Notes under the pieces: generated by a model
Seen by the model: the letters and a program-made list of their open reading frames with translations, nothing else
The model's database searches: none
Told to the model about the DNA's origin: nothing
Program-made: the position numbers and the translations under genes
In this document: positions 1 through 10,156 of the stretch, piece after piece
Layout of the letters: every line of letters starts with the position of its first letter
Numbering within the stretch: position 1 is the stretch's first letter
From: Mesorhizobium escarrei
Lineage (GTDB): Bacteria > Pseudomonadota > Alphaproteobacteria > Rhizobiales > Rhizobiaceae
Length of the DNA: 64,000 bases
Direction of reading: 5' to 3'
Assembly: GCF_935825525.1 (NCBI RefSeq)
Contig: NZ_CAKXZT010000079.1
Coordinates: 48,155 to 112,154 of the forward strand

Positions 1-31
1 CAAGTTTTTGAATCTACGCATCGTGCTTTTC

Positions 32-53
32 CGAAAATCGATTCCGATTTTCG
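32..53. repeat. Intergenic palindrome upstream of groEL
   Basis: Perfect inverted repeat CGAAAATCG-attc-CGATTTTCG. The same arms, with a different 4-nt loop, occur at 31791-31812, so this is a copy of a dispersed palindromic family. It occupies the place where a groES would normally end; the stretch before groEL has no coding sequence and no CIRCE (TTAGCACTC-N9-GAGTGCTAA) element. Confidence 0.7.
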
Positions 54-131
54 AGCCGATGCTTCAGGCGGAACGCCGAAGTCTTTCTGGTTCCAAAGCA
101 AACGGGCCTACTCCACACACAAACGGGATGA

Positions 132-1757
<1,626 letters not shown>

Positions 1758-1810
1758 CCACCCCCTCTCGTAAATAGGCCGTGCAAGGCCTGGCCCCAGC
1801 AAGGCCGGGC

Positions 1811-1852
1811 GACCGATCCCAACATCAACCAGACCGATCCCAACATCAACCA
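1811..1852. repeat. Two perfect 21-bp tandem copies in the groEL-1867 gap
   Basis: The unit beginning GACCGATCCC and ending CATCAACCA occurs twice in a row (1811-1831 and 1832-1852). It ends at the Shine-Dalgarno sequence AGGAAGGA of the next gene. It may affect the leader of that gene or be a simple duplication. Confidence 0.8.
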
Positions 1853-1866
1853 GGAAGGAACTGTCC

Positions 1867-2256
1867 GTGGCCACACAAAGCAGCAAGCCATCTCTCGCGC
1901 GTCGATGGGAAGATTACCAGCCGGCCAAATCCACGCTTTTTTGGGCATGCGCTGCAACCTTCGTCGCCACGCTGATCATCGGTTTCAACTGGGGTGGCTG
2001 GGTGACCGGCGGCACCTCGCGCGCGCTGGCGGCCACCGCCGGCGATACGGCGCGCGGCGAACTGGCCTCGGCGGTCTGCGTCGATCGCTTCAATACGGCG
2101 CCCGACGCGGCCGCCAAACTTGTCGAGTTCAAGGCCATAACCGACAGCTACAAGAAGCGGCAGTTCATCGAGACGGGCGGCTGGGCGACCATGCCCGGAA
2201 AAACCTCGCCCGACAGGCTGGGTGCGCAAAGCTGCGCGGTCGCTCTCGCCACCTAA
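1867..2256 (+). CDS. Small hypothetical protein with one membrane segment
   Basis: This is a 129-residue protein with a GTG start chosen because AGGAAGGA lies 7 bases upstream. The first 24 residues are polar and basic. Residues about 25-43 form a hydrophobic segment, and the rest is soluble, containing two cysteines that could pair. The topology suggests a single-pass inner-membrane protein with a periplasmic C-terminal domain. It follows groEL by 109 bases and could share its transcript. I do not recognise a family. A hairpin (CGCCGGGG-cat-CCCCGGCG, 2311-2329) without a T-run lies downstream and may end the transcript. Confidence 0.7.
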   Translation: MATQSSKPSLARRWEDYQPAKSTLFWACAATFVATLIIGFNWGGWVTGGTSRALAATAGDTARGELASAVCVDRFNTAPDAAAKLVEFKAITDSYKKRQFIETGGWATMPGKTSPDRLGAQSCAVALAT

Positions 2257-2355
2257 CATCTTCGACCTCTCGGAGAGAACGTGCTCTTGACGAGAGCCTG
2301 AAAGACAGCCGCCGGGGCATCCCCGGCGCGCAGCCGTCGGCAAGGAGATCGATCC

Positions 2356-2520
2356 ATGATTGCATTCGTCCCGAAGCCAAATGCTGTAGTAAAGACCAAA
2401 GTGGCCGAGGAAAGCCGCTTCGATCGCATTCGCAGACTCGCCGCCGACAAGCACAGGAAAGCCGATGCCGGCACGATCCGCCGCGACCCGCAGAAGGCAG
2501 GCGACAAGCGCCCCATGTAA
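2356..2520 (+). CDS. 54-residue basic small protein
   Basis: A short open frame starts at an ATG preceded by AAGGAG 8 bases upstream, a strong ribosome-binding site. The product is rich in Lys and Arg (VAEESRFDRIRRLAADKH in the middle, ending KRPM) and has no membrane segment. Its stop lies 18 bases before the convergent stop of the methyltransferase gene. The family is unknown. The strong RBS and alpha-type codon use support translation, but its short length leaves doubt. Charge and size would fit a nucleic-acid-binding or ribosome-associated protein; that is only a guess. Confidence 0.55.
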   Translation: MIAFVPKPNAVVKTKVAEESRFDRIRRLAADKHRKADAGTIRRDPQKAGDKRPM

Positions 2521-2538
2521 CGCGCTCGCTGAACTACA

Positions 2539-4092
2539 TCACGAAACCGGTACTGCACCGCCCTCTGCCGTGCGCCGCGCTATGAATTCATCGAGAATGG
2601 CTGATGTGGCAGCGGCGGATGCCGGCGGCCGGAATTCGGCCAGCATCCGTTTCCAGATGCCGGTGGCTCGCTCCGTGGCGGTTCTTGACCCGGCCTGCGT
2701 CCAGTTGCCGAAATTCGACCAATCGGCCACCAGCGGCTCGTAGAAAGCGGTGCGGTAGCGCGCCATTGTGTGCCCGGCCGAAAAGAAATGCCCGCCCGGC
2801 TGCACTTCGGCGATGGCCTCGAAGCCGATCGCAGCCTCGTCGCCGGGCGTCGCCGCGCAGAGTTCGGCGATGGTCTGCAGCGCCTCGATATCGGTGATCA
2901 GCTTCTCGAACGAGACGCTCAACCCGCCTTCGAGCCAGCCCGCAGCATGGATGCAGACCGTCGCGCCGGCGAGCACCGAACCCCACAGCGCGAACTGCGT
3001 TTCGTGGGCTGCCTGCGCGTCCGAAATGTTGGCGGCACTGCCGCCGCCGGACCGCCAGGGAAGGCCGGTGAAGCGTGCAAGCTGACCGGCGCCGAGCGTC
3101 GCCTTGACGTGCTCCGGCGTGCCGAAAGCCGGCGCCCCGGACTTCATGTCGACATTGGAGGAGAAAGAGCCATAGACGACCGGCGCGCCCGGCCGCACGA
3201 TCTGGGCCAGCGTCAGCCCGGCCATCGCTTCGGCGTGCTGCAGCGTCAGCGCGCCGGCCACGGTGATCGGCGCCATGGCGCCGGCCAGGCAGAAGGGCGT
3301 GATGATCAGCACCTGCCCCGCCTTGGCAAAGTCGATGATGCCTTGTGCCATCGGAACATCGAGCTGACGCGGCGAGTTGGTGTTGATGACGGTGTAGCAA
3401 TGAGCGCCCGAACGGAATTCGGCCTCGGACAAGCCGCGCACCAGCCGCAGCATCTCGAAGCCGTCCTCGACCTGCGGCGTGCCGCGCGCGAACACGAACG
3501 GCAGCTTGTCGGAGAGCGTCAGCTGCGCGCGGTTGACGGCATAGTGGCGGAAGCGGTTGTCAACGTCCTGCGGCTCGATGCAAGGTCCCAGCATGTGCAG
3601 CACGTCGAAATGCTGCACCAGGCGGATGAGATCCTCGAAAGCGGCAAGCGTTCCCGGCCGCCGGCCGCGCTCTAGATCGGTGACGTTCGGCGCCCCGGAT
3701 CCTGCCAGGAACGCCATCGAGCCGAGCTCGAGCGTCAGGTCGCGGGCACGGTCACCGGCATGGACGCGGATCGATTTCGGCGCCGAGGCCAGCGCCGCCG
3801 CGACGATGTCGCGGCCGATGCGCACCATCTGGCTGTCCTCGTCGACCAAAGCGCCGGCACGGGCAAGAATGGCGCGCGCCTCCGGCAGCAGCACCTTGAC
3901 GCCGAGTTGCTCGAGCACGCGCAGCGCCGTGTCGTGGATCGCGGCGACCTGGTCGGCCGAAAAGATCGGCTGCGGCAGGAACGGGTTCTTCAGCGAACGA
4001 TAGTCCGGCCGGCGGCTGGTCTCGCTGCCGGCTTCGCCGGTTCGTCCGCGCCTGCGTTCGCGCCTGAGGTTGCGTGCGGCGTCATCGACCAT
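2539..4092 (-). CDS. Trimethylamine methyltransferase (MttB) family protein, non-pyrrolysine type
   Basis: The 517-residue protein matches the MttB/COG5598 family, which moves a methyl group from a quaternary or tertiary amine to a corrinoid protein. The first 40 residues are an Arg-rich tail; the TIM-barrel core follows and includes ITPFCLAGAMAPITVAGAL and WRSGGGSAANISDAQAAHE. The frame has no internal TAG, so it lacks the pyrrolysine of archaeal MttB and resembles glycine-betaine-type homologues (MtgB). No corrinoid protein or reactivase gene is adjacent. It is divergent from the TetR gene at 4264, the likely local regulator. The substrate cannot be read from the sequence. Confidence 0.88.
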   Translation of the reverse strand: MVDDAARNLRRERRRGRTGEAGSETSRRPDYRSLKNPFLPQPIFSADQVAAIHDTALRVLEQLGVKVLLPEARAILARAGALVDEDSQMVRIGRDIVAAALASAPKSIRVHAGDRARDLTLELGSMAFLAGSGAPNVTDLERGRRPGTLAAFEDLIRLVQHFDVLHMLGPCIEPQDVDNRFRHYAVNRAQLTLSDKLPFVFARGTPQVEDGFEMLRLVRGLSEAEFRSGAHCYTVINTNSPRQLDVPMAQGIIDFAKAGQVLIITPFCLAGAMAPITVAGALTLQHAEAMAGLTLAQIVRPGAPVVYGSFSSNVDMKSGAPAFGTPEHVKATLGAGQLARFTGLPWRSGGGSAANISDAQAAHETQFALWGSVLAGATVCIHAAGWLEGGLSVSFEKLITDIEALQTIAELCAATPGDEAAIGFEAIAEVQPGGHFFSAGHTMARYRTAFYEPLVADWSNFGNWTQAGSRTATERATGIWKRMLAEFRPPASAAATSAILDEFIARRTAEGGAVPVS

Positions 4093-4263
4093 GGCGGATA
4101 TTCCTCATTGCCGTATTGCCCTGCCTTGCGGATCGTAGGGAGGAGCCGCGATGACGCGCGTCGGCCGCTCGGCCCAGTTCGTTGAGGCAGACAGGATACT
4201 TGCACTGTACATATGTGTCTAGTACGGTTGTATGCAGTTCGCCCTCATCCCTATTGTGCGGCC

Positions 4264-4902
4264 ATGATCATGATTGCTCCGCAGGACGAACCGGCGCCCG
4301 GCAACACCAAGGTGACGCGCCGGGACTGGATCAATCTTGCGCTCCAGACACTGATTTCAGACGGCATCGAAAGCGTGCGCGTGCTGCCGCTCGGCCAGAA
4401 GCTCGGCGTCTCGCGCTCAAGCTTCTACTGGTATTTCGAGAGCCGTCAGGACCTGCTCGACCAGTTGCTTGCCCATTGGCGGGACACCAACACCAAGTCG
4501 ATCGTCGAACGCGCGCAGCGGCCGGCCGAAAGTATCATCATGGGGGTCATGAACGTGTTCGAATGCTGGGCGGACGAACGCCTGTTCGATCCCAGGCTCG
4601 ACTTCGCCATCCGGGAATGGGCGCGGCGCTCCGACGACGTGCGCCGGGCCATCGACCAGGCCGACAATGACCGACTGGGCGCGATCCGTGACATGTATCG
4701 CCGGCATGGCTACGGCGAAGAGGATGCCTTCATCCGCGCCCGTGTGCTCTACTACATGCAGATCGGCTATTATGTGCTAGACCTCAAGGAACCGGTCGAG
4801 GCGAGGGTCAGTTATCTCGCCGCCTATCTGCGCAGTTTCACCGGCCAGGAGCCAAGCGATGCCGACGTGGCGCATTTCATGCGCTTTATCGCGGCGCGGT
4901 AG
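4264..4902 (+). CDS. TetR-family transcriptional regulator
   Basis: This 212-residue protein has a classic TetR N-terminal helix-turn-helix: the segment ending LGVSRSSFYWYFESRQDLLDQLL at about residues 45-67 is the recognition helix and following helix. The remaining 140 residues are the ligand/dimer domain. Start 4264 was chosen over an upstream in-frame codon at 4213 because the extra residues do not belong to the fold. The gene is divergent from the mttB-like gene, with 171 bases between the starts, and probably represses one or both. The gap contains GTAC-N11-GTAC (about 4207-4225), a possible but weak operator. Confidence 0.88.
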   Translation: MIMIAPQDEPAPGNTKVTRRDWINLALQTLISDGIESVRVLPLGQKLGVSRSSFYWYFESRQDLLDQLLAHWRDTNTKSIVERAQRPAESIIMGVMNVFECWADERLFDPRLDFAIREWARRSDDVRRAIDQADNDRLGAIRDMYRRHGYGEEDAFIRARVLYYMQIGYYVLDLKEPVEARVSYLAAYLRSFTGQEPSDADVAHFMRFIAAR

Positions 4903-4964
4903 GTGGATGCGAGGTGGCGGTGGTGGCAGGCCCGACCCTGGTATCAACAAACTGTACCGCGAAA

Positions 4965-4988
4965 GCCCCTCGCCCTTGTGAGAGGGGC
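4965..4988 (+). terminator. Hairpin after the TetR gene
   Basis: Inverted repeat GCCCCTC-N10-GAGGGGC, 62 bases after the TetR stop, followed by an A-rich rather than T-rich stretch. It is a possible transcription terminator; the missing U-tract keeps confidence low. Confidence 0.35.
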
Positions 4989-5074
4989 CAAAATGGACAA
5001 ATAGTCTGGTGCCGCCCTGAAATTGCCCGCAAGCAGTTTCTCAGTGGGAGGCGTAGCCGCAGCCGGATCTTGGA

Positions 5075-7234
5075 ATGGCCAGTCCTTTGAAATCGCGCAC
5101 GAGAAGGGGTCCGATTGCCGCAAGACTGCTGGCGGCGGATGCGTGGTTCGATTCCTCGCTCTACGAGACCGGCTTCAAGGCGCGCCGGTTCTGGGAAGCG
5201 GCCACCATTTTTTTCCGGCGCTTCCGCGTCTCCGGCTGGCGCCGCGGCATCATCGAACTGTTGAGTGAGGGCTTCACGCTTGGCGCCGGCGGCATCGTCG
5301 TCATGCTGGCGCTCGCTTTGCCGGCCTTCCAGGAAACCGCCGGCGACTGGCGCGCCCAGGGCGATTTCGCCATCACCTTCCTCGACCGCTACGGCAATGA
5401 GATCGGCCAGCGCGGCATCATCCAGCGGGATTCGGTGCCGGTCGACGAGATGCCCGACCAGGTCATCAAGGCGGTGCTGGCCACCGAGGATCGGCGTTTC
5501 TTCGATCACTACGGCATCGACGCGCTCGGCCTTTCGCGCGCGATCTTCGCCAATGTGCGGGCGAATTCCGTGGTGCAGGGCGGCTCGAGCATCACCCAGC
5601 AGCTGGCCAAGAACCTGTTCCTGACCAATGAACGGACGTTGGAGCGGAAGGTCAAGGAAGCCTTCCTGGCGCTGTGGCTCGAGGCCAATCTGTCGAAGAA
5701 GGAGATCCTGCAGCTCTATCTCGACCGCGTCTATATGGGCGGCGGCACGTTCGGCATCGAAGCGGCCGCCGATTTCTATTTCGGCAAAAGCGTCAAGGAT
5801 GTGAACCTCGCCGAAGCGGCGATGCTGGCCGGCCTGTTCAAGGCACCGACCAAATACGCGCCGCACATCAACCTGCCTGCTGCCAGGGCGCGGGCCAATG
5901 TGGTGCTGTCGAATCTCGTCGAAGGCGGCTTCATGAGCGAGGGTCAGGTGCTGCAGGCGCGGCTGCATCCGGCTGAAATCGTTGACCGCGGCGAGCAGAA
6001 GAGCCCGGATTACTACCTCGACTGGGCATTCGAAGAGGTCAAGAAGATCGCCGCGAAGTCCGGCCAGCATTCGCTGGTCGCCCACACCACTTTCGACGCC
6101 AACATCCAGAAGGCGGCGGAAGAATCGATGGAATTCCATCTCCGCCAGTTCGGCAAGGAATACAACGTCACCGAAGGCGCCATGGTCGTCATCGAAACCA
6201 ATGGCGCAGTCAGGGCGATCGTCGGCGGCCGCGACTACGGTGCCAGCCAGTTCAACCGCGCCACCAAGGCGCTGCGCCAGAGCGGCTCATCGTTTAAACC
6301 CTACGTATACGCAACAGCGATGGAGCACGGCTTCACGCCGGACTCCGTCGTTTCCGGCGCGCCGATCTCCTGGGGGGCCTGGTCGCCTCACAATTACAAT
6401 GACGGACGGGCCGGCAAGGTCACGCTAATCACGGCGATGGCCAAATCGGTCAACACCGTGCCGGTGCGGCTGGCCAAGAATCATCTCGGCATCAAGCCGA
6501 TCAAGGCGATGGCGGAAGCCATGGGCGTCGAATCGCCGCTCGAATCGCACAAGACGATGGTGCTCGGCACATCGGGCATGACCGTGATGGACCAGGCGAC
6601 AGGCTATAGCGTGTTCGCCCAGAACGGCTTTGTCGGCTCCCGGCATGGCGTCACCCAGCTCGTCACCCGTACCGGCGAGGTGGTTTACGATTTCGCCAAG
6701 GATGCGCCGCCGCCGCGCCGTGTGCTCTCGGAGCAGGCGCTGAAATCTATGAACACCATGCTGGCGGCGGTGCCGGTGATGGGCACGGCGCGGCGCGCTG
6801 CGCTTCCCAATATCGTTTCGGCCGGCAAGACCGGCACAACGCAGTCTTACCGCGACGCCTGGTATGTTGGCTTTACCGGCAACTACACGGCTGCCGTGTG
6901 GCTCGGCAATGACGACTTCACCCCGACCAACAACATGACCGGCGGATCGCTGCCGGCGATGGTTTGGCAGCGGCTGATGGTCTATGCGCACCAGAATATC
7001 GACCTAAAGCCGATCCCCGGTCTCGATCATCCCTTCGTCGACAAAGAGATTGCCGCCAAGGCCGAGGAAGCGGAAAAGAAGAATGCCGAGCAGGAAGCGG
7101 CCGACGCCGCCGCCGAGCGCCCACCGGTGCTGTCCAGCCAGACGACGCGGGCGCTCAGGGACATCACAAGGCTCTTCCAGTCGGCGCCCGTCCTCCAGGC
7201 GCCTGCGACGCCGGAGACCCTGTCGGCGCTTTGA
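5075..7234 (+). CDS. Class A penicillin-binding protein (PBP1A-like transglycosylase/transpeptidase)
   Basis: The 719-residue bifunctional enzyme polymerises and crosslinks peptidoglycan at the periplasmic face. A membrane anchor lies at about residues 65-86. The GT51 domain has ATEDRRFFDHYG (catalytic Glu138), GGSSITQQLAKN, RKVKEAFLALWLE and the KKEILQLYLDRVY block. The transpeptidase domain has the SxxK motif SSFK (Ser405), SVN at about residues 465-467 and KTGT near residue 586. The C-terminus after residue 660 is Ala/Glu-rich and low in complexity. No strong Shine-Dalgarno is visible at the ATG. It stands alone, with the DUF1214 gene starting 109 bases downstream. Confidence 0.95.
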   Translation: MASPLKSRTRRGPIAARLLAADAWFDSSLYETGFKARRFWEAATIFFRRFRVSGWRRGIIELLSEGFTLGAGGIVVMLALALPAFQETAGDWRAQGDFAITFLDRYGNEIGQRGIIQRDSVPVDEMPDQVIKAVLATEDRRFFDHYGIDALGLSRAIFANVRANSVVQGGSSITQQLAKNLFLTNERTLERKVKEAFLALWLEANLSKKEILQLYLDRVYMGGGTFGIEAAADFYFGKSVKDVNLAEAAMLAGLFKAPTKYAPHINLPAARARANVVLSNLVEGGFMSEGQVLQARLHPAEIVDRGEQKSPDYYLDWAFEEVKKIAAKSGQHSLVAHTTFDANIQKAAEESMEFHLRQFGKEYNVTEGAMVVIETNGAVRAIVGGRDYGASQFNRATKALRQSGSSFKPYVYATAMEHGFTPDSVVSGAPISWGAWSPHNYNDGRAGKVTLITAMAKSVNTVPVRLAKNHLGIKPIKAMAEAMGVESPLESHKTMVLGTSGMTVMDQATGYSVFAQNGFVGSRHGVTQLVTRTGEVVYDFAKDAPPPRRVLSEQALKSMNTMLAAVPVMGTARRAALPNIVSAGKTGTTQSYRDAWYVGFTGNYTAAVWLGNDDFTPTNNMTGGSLPAMVWQRLMVYAHQNIDLKPIPGLDHPFVDKEIAAKAEEAEKKNAEQEAADAAAERPPVLSSQTTRALRDITRLFQSAPVLQAPATPETLSAL

Positions 7235-7343
7235 TGCCGGCATGACGGGCCAGGCCATCCCTCGCGCCGGCAATTCCACCGCTTGCCATGGCCCCCTGCC
7301 CCGCGATATCCCCCAGCGGCACTCCTCTTTCCCGCGGCTTTTC

Positions 7344-7928
7344 ATGCTCAAAAATGCATTCCTGACGCTCCTCGCGCTTGCCATAGCCATCGGCGGCGGC
7401 GGCGGCAGCGTCTGGTACGCTCTCAAGACGCAGGATGGCATTGGCGCGATCAGGATCGGCCCATGGACAGCGTTTCCCGATATCGGCACGCAGGCGGCGG
7501 ATCCTTATTCGAAAGCCCGCGTGGCGCGCGAGGGTGTCCTTGCACTCGGGCAGGCAGAAGGCCTGTCGTTTATCGCCGAACGCGATACCGATGGCGAACA
7601 ATTGAAACGCCAATGCGCCTATGAAATCGAAGGCGGATTTCCCACAGCCCGGTTCTGGACCCTCTATGCCGCCGATCGGTCGCTCGGCGTGGTCGAGACC
7701 GGCAAGCCAAGGCTTGCGGCACTTCAGTCCTACCAGGTGCTGCGCCAGCCCGACAATTCCGTGGTTATTTCCGTCAGCAACCGCCCCGCGCCGGGCAACT
7801 GGCTGCTTTCCGACGGCTTCGGCCGGATGCATCTCGTGCTGACATTCTACGACACGCCGATCGCCAGCAGCACGGGTCTTTCGGATGTCACGCTGCCGCA
7901 GATCGTGAAGGTCGGCTGCAATGCGTAG
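7344..7928 (+). CDS. DUF1214 domain membrane-anchored protein
   Basis: The 194-residue protein begins with a hydrophobic anchor or signal (residues about 4-25, Gly-rich at its end). The C-terminal part matches the DUF1214 fold, with FWTLYAADRSLGVVE, SVVISVSNRPAPGNWLL and MHLVLTFYDTP. DUF1214 is often found with DUF1254, and here the next gene, a DUF1254 type, overlaps its stop by 8 bases, so the two are translationally coupled and probably form a complex in the periplasm. Molecular function is unknown for the family. The ATG at 7344 is the first that gives a clean signal segment. Confidence 0.85.
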   Translation: MLKNAFLTLLALAIAIGGGGGSVWYALKTQDGIGAIRIGPWTAFPDIGTQAADPYSKARVAREGVLALGQAEGLSFIAERDTDGEQLKRQCAYEIEGGFPTARFWTLYAADRSLGVVETGKPRLAALQSYQVLRQPDNSVVISVSNRPAPGNWLLSDGFGRMHLVLTFYDTPIASSTGLSDVTLPQIVKVGCNA

Positions 7929-8469
7929 GCTGCTGCACGCGATCTTGCTCGGCCTGCTTGGCGCCGGCATCGTACACATCAGCGTGCTGCTGCTCGTCCC
8001 GGAATTTTCCGAGCGTAATGCCTGGTCGCGGCTGGCCATGGCCACCGACCTTTATCGGATGACCAGGCTGGACGCTGAGGCCGGCGGCACGCCAGTGGTG
8101 AAATCGGTCGATCCGCTGTTTTATGCTGCGGCTTGCCGCTTCGATCTGTCCGATGGGATGGTTCGGGTGAAGGCACCGGGAAACGTCCCGTTCTGGTCCG
8201 TATCGGTCTATGACCGCAGCGGCCATAACATCTACTCCTTCAACGACCACAGTGCGACCGGCAGGGTGCTGGACAGTATCGTACTGACGCCGGCGCAGAT
8301 GATCGAGATCCGCAAGGATCTCCCGGAGGAATTGCAAGGGGCAATCTTCGTCGAAGCGGCCATCGACGAAGGCATGTTCGTCATCCGCTCCTTCGTGCCC
8401 GACGACAGCTGGAAGCCGAACGTGTCGCGGTTTCTCGAGCAGAGTTCCTGCGAGCTGCAGGACTACTGA
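7921..8469 (+). CDS. DUF1254 domain protein
   Basis: The protein has 182 residues, an N-terminal hydrophobic segment (about residues 5-24) and a periplasmic domain with FWSVSVYDRSGHNIYSFND, typical of DUF1254 proteins. It overlaps the upstream DUF1214 gene in the ATGCGTAG junction, which indicates coupled expression. The family is widespread in rhizobia and its activity is not established. Nothing in the sequence points to a catalytic site. It ends a two-gene unit; a 598-base gap filled with repeats follows. Confidence 0.85.
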   Translation: MRRLLHAILLGLLGAGIVHISVLLLVPEFSERNAWSRLAMATDLYRMTRLDAEAGGTPVVKSVDPLFYAAACRFDLSDGMVRVKAPGNVPFWSVSVYDRSGHNIYSFNDHSATGRVLDSIVLTPAQMIEIRKDLPEELQGAIFVEAAIDEGMFVIRSFVPDDSWKPNVSRFLEQSSCELQDY

Positions 8470-9067
8470 CGTCAACCGAAATATGCCGCCGGTTCCGGCC
8501 CAGGCTTTGCGAGCCGAACAGGGCCGCGGCGCTCGTTCAAGAGGATAGAGCATCCTTTGCGCGCCCAACAGGACGCGGCGCTCATTCGAGTGGTTAGAGC
8601 GTCCTTTGCGCGCAGGGCGCGTGGAGCTTTAATTACATGTCGCGCAAGCCGCGACGCGCTTTAATGATGCGGAACAGGCAACGTCCCCGACGTCCCCGGC
8701 ATCGTCCTTGACGAACCCGGTTTGTCCGGACCGGCGCCTGGCCGCGTCTCGCCCGTCAGTGGCGGTTGCTCGTAGCGGACGCCGGGGAAAATGATCACCG
8801 CCGCCGGCGTTCCGGTGTTTCGTTCTGCTCGATTGGTTGCCGCCGTTCGCGGCACGAAAGACAGTACCATTCCCATGGTTCGTGCATTCCTCTCGGTTGC
8901 CCCGGAGCACAACGCAACGCCTCCCATCTGATTAAGGAGCCAGTAGGTTAACGGAACGCTAACGGATCGCCGCTAATTTGATCTTTGTTCTGAGGTCAGG
9001 AAGTCCTGACCCGAGGCAAATGCGAAACCGACACGGTCCCGGTCGAGCATGGTCCAGATTGTGTCGA
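8470..9067. other. 598-base gap between DUF1254 and DUF2336 genes
   Basis: The gap holds the tandem repeat units above and no convincing gene. At 8948-8962 there is TTAA-N7-CTAA, one base from the CtrA consensus TTAA-N7-TTAA, and at 8995-9010 a tight palindrome GTCAGGA-ag-TCCTGAC. Either could belong to the promoter of the DUF2336 gene; neither is strong evidence alone. Confidence 0.4.
8515..8613. repeat. Two tandem ~49-bp units of a dispersed repeat
   Basis: Units 8515-8564 and 8565-8613 each run from a CAACAGG-like start through GCGGCGCTC to CCTTTGCGCGC and differ at about a fifth of positions. A third element containing GCGACGCGCTTTAA, also found at 14026-14040, follows at 8620-8665. The CTTTGCGCG part recurs at 31848-31858. 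These are intergenic repeats of the rhizobial palindromic kind. Confidence 0.65.
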
Positions 9068-10156
9068 GTGTCAGGCGTATCCTTCGTGTCATCTGCGGAT
9101 TTCAGGCAAATCGCTATACGGGCTGAATCGGGAAAGTCCGAAAGGCTGTTCCGCGCCACGGTGTCGGCGTTCTGTTCGCTCACCCGCCCTTCGCGCCGGG
9201 AGATCGCGCAACTTGAGGATCTGACGCTTCCGCTTTTCGCCGATGTGTCGGTCGAATCGCGCCGCTACGTCGCCGCCGCCCTTTCCGAATGCGAATATGC
9301 GCCCGCTGCGCTGGTCCGGCGGCTTTGCGAGGAGCCGGTCGACGTTGCCGCGCCGCTGCTCATCCGCTCGCGCGCGCTCAGCGATATCGACCTGATCGCG
9401 CTGATCGGACGCCATGGCCTGCCGCATGCGCGCGCCATTGCGCGCCGCAAGGATCTGAACCCGACCATCGCCCACCTGATCAGGGCGCTTGAAAAGCCGA
9501 CGCTGGTGAGCGTGCGGCAGCCGGAGGCGAACGCCAAGACGCTACCCGAAAGCGCCGAAGTCGTCGCCGATAACCAGCAGGTGCCCGGCGCCGGCGCCGA
9601 GAATGCACGGCGCCGGCTGCGGTCGATGATGCGTGATGCCGAAAGCGGCGGCGCGACCATCAATCCGTTCGCCGGCGCTAACACCTATGTCAAACTGCGC
9701 GAGACGGCGCTGACCGGCAATGCCGCATTCTTCCAGACAGCACTGGCCGACGCGCTCGAGATCGATTTTTCGACGGCGCGGTCGCTCACCGCGAACCAGA
9801 ACTACACGTCGCTGCTGGCCGCCCTGCGCGCGCTTGATCTCGGCGAAGAGAGGGCGTTCCTGATCACCGCCGCCGTCTATCCCGCAGAGTTTTCGCATCC
9901 GCAGGCCATCCGCATCTTTCTGGACCGCTATCGGCTGCTGCATCGCGACGCAGCGTTGGACAGGCTACGCGGCTGGAAAGCCGAGACACTGTCGAAGGCC
10001 ATTCGCAATGCCGGACCGATCGCGGCAAACGCCGACGTCCGCAAAGCGGACAGCGACAATACTGCCGCCAGCGCTAGGCGCGTCGCGTCTGAAAAGAGAT
10101 TTCAAGCGAACGCTCTAAGCCTTTTGTCTTTCATGCATATCGCTATTGCGACTTGA
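9068..10156 (+). CDS. DUF2336 domain protein
   Basis: The DUF2336 (alpha-helical, alphaproteobacterial) region is recognisable from RPSRREIAQLEDLTLPLF onward, through the repeats around LIRSRALSDIDLIALIGRHG and the C-terminal helices. I start it at GTG 9068 (362 residues); GTG 9086 is equally possible, and a TTG at 8978 would add 30 residues unlike the family. No catalytic motif is visible. The last 25 or so residues lie within a dispersed intergenic repeat (10090-10155), so the natural end of the gene may have been extended by the repeat. The stop overlaps the convergent DUF1491 gene by 14 bases. Confidence 0.8.
   Translation: MSGVSFVSSADFRQIAIRAESGKSERLFRATVSAFCSLTRPSRREIAQLEDLTLPLFADVSVESRRYVAAALSECEYAPAALVRRLCEEPVDVAAPLLIRSRALSDIDLIALIGRHGLPHARAIARRKDLNPTIAHLIRALEKPTLVSVRQPEANAKTLPESAEVVADNQQVPGAGAENARRRLRSMMRDAESGGATINPFAGANTYVKLRETALTGNAAFFQTALADALEIDFSTARSLTANQNYTSLLAALRALDLGEERAFLITAAVYPAEFSHPQAIRIFLDRYRLLHRDAALDRLRGWKAETLSKAIRNAGPIAANADVRKADSDNTAASARRVASEKRFQANALSLLSFMHIAIAT
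10090..10155. repeat. Dispersed repeat at the 3' end of the DUF2336 gene
   Basis: The segment containing AGAGATTTCAAGCGAACGCTCTAAG and CATGCATATCGCTATTGCGA resembles the copy at 14036-14075, which has TTATGCATGTCGTTATCGCAAAAC. It lies inside the 3' end of one gene and the last codons of the convergent one. Confidence 0.55.
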
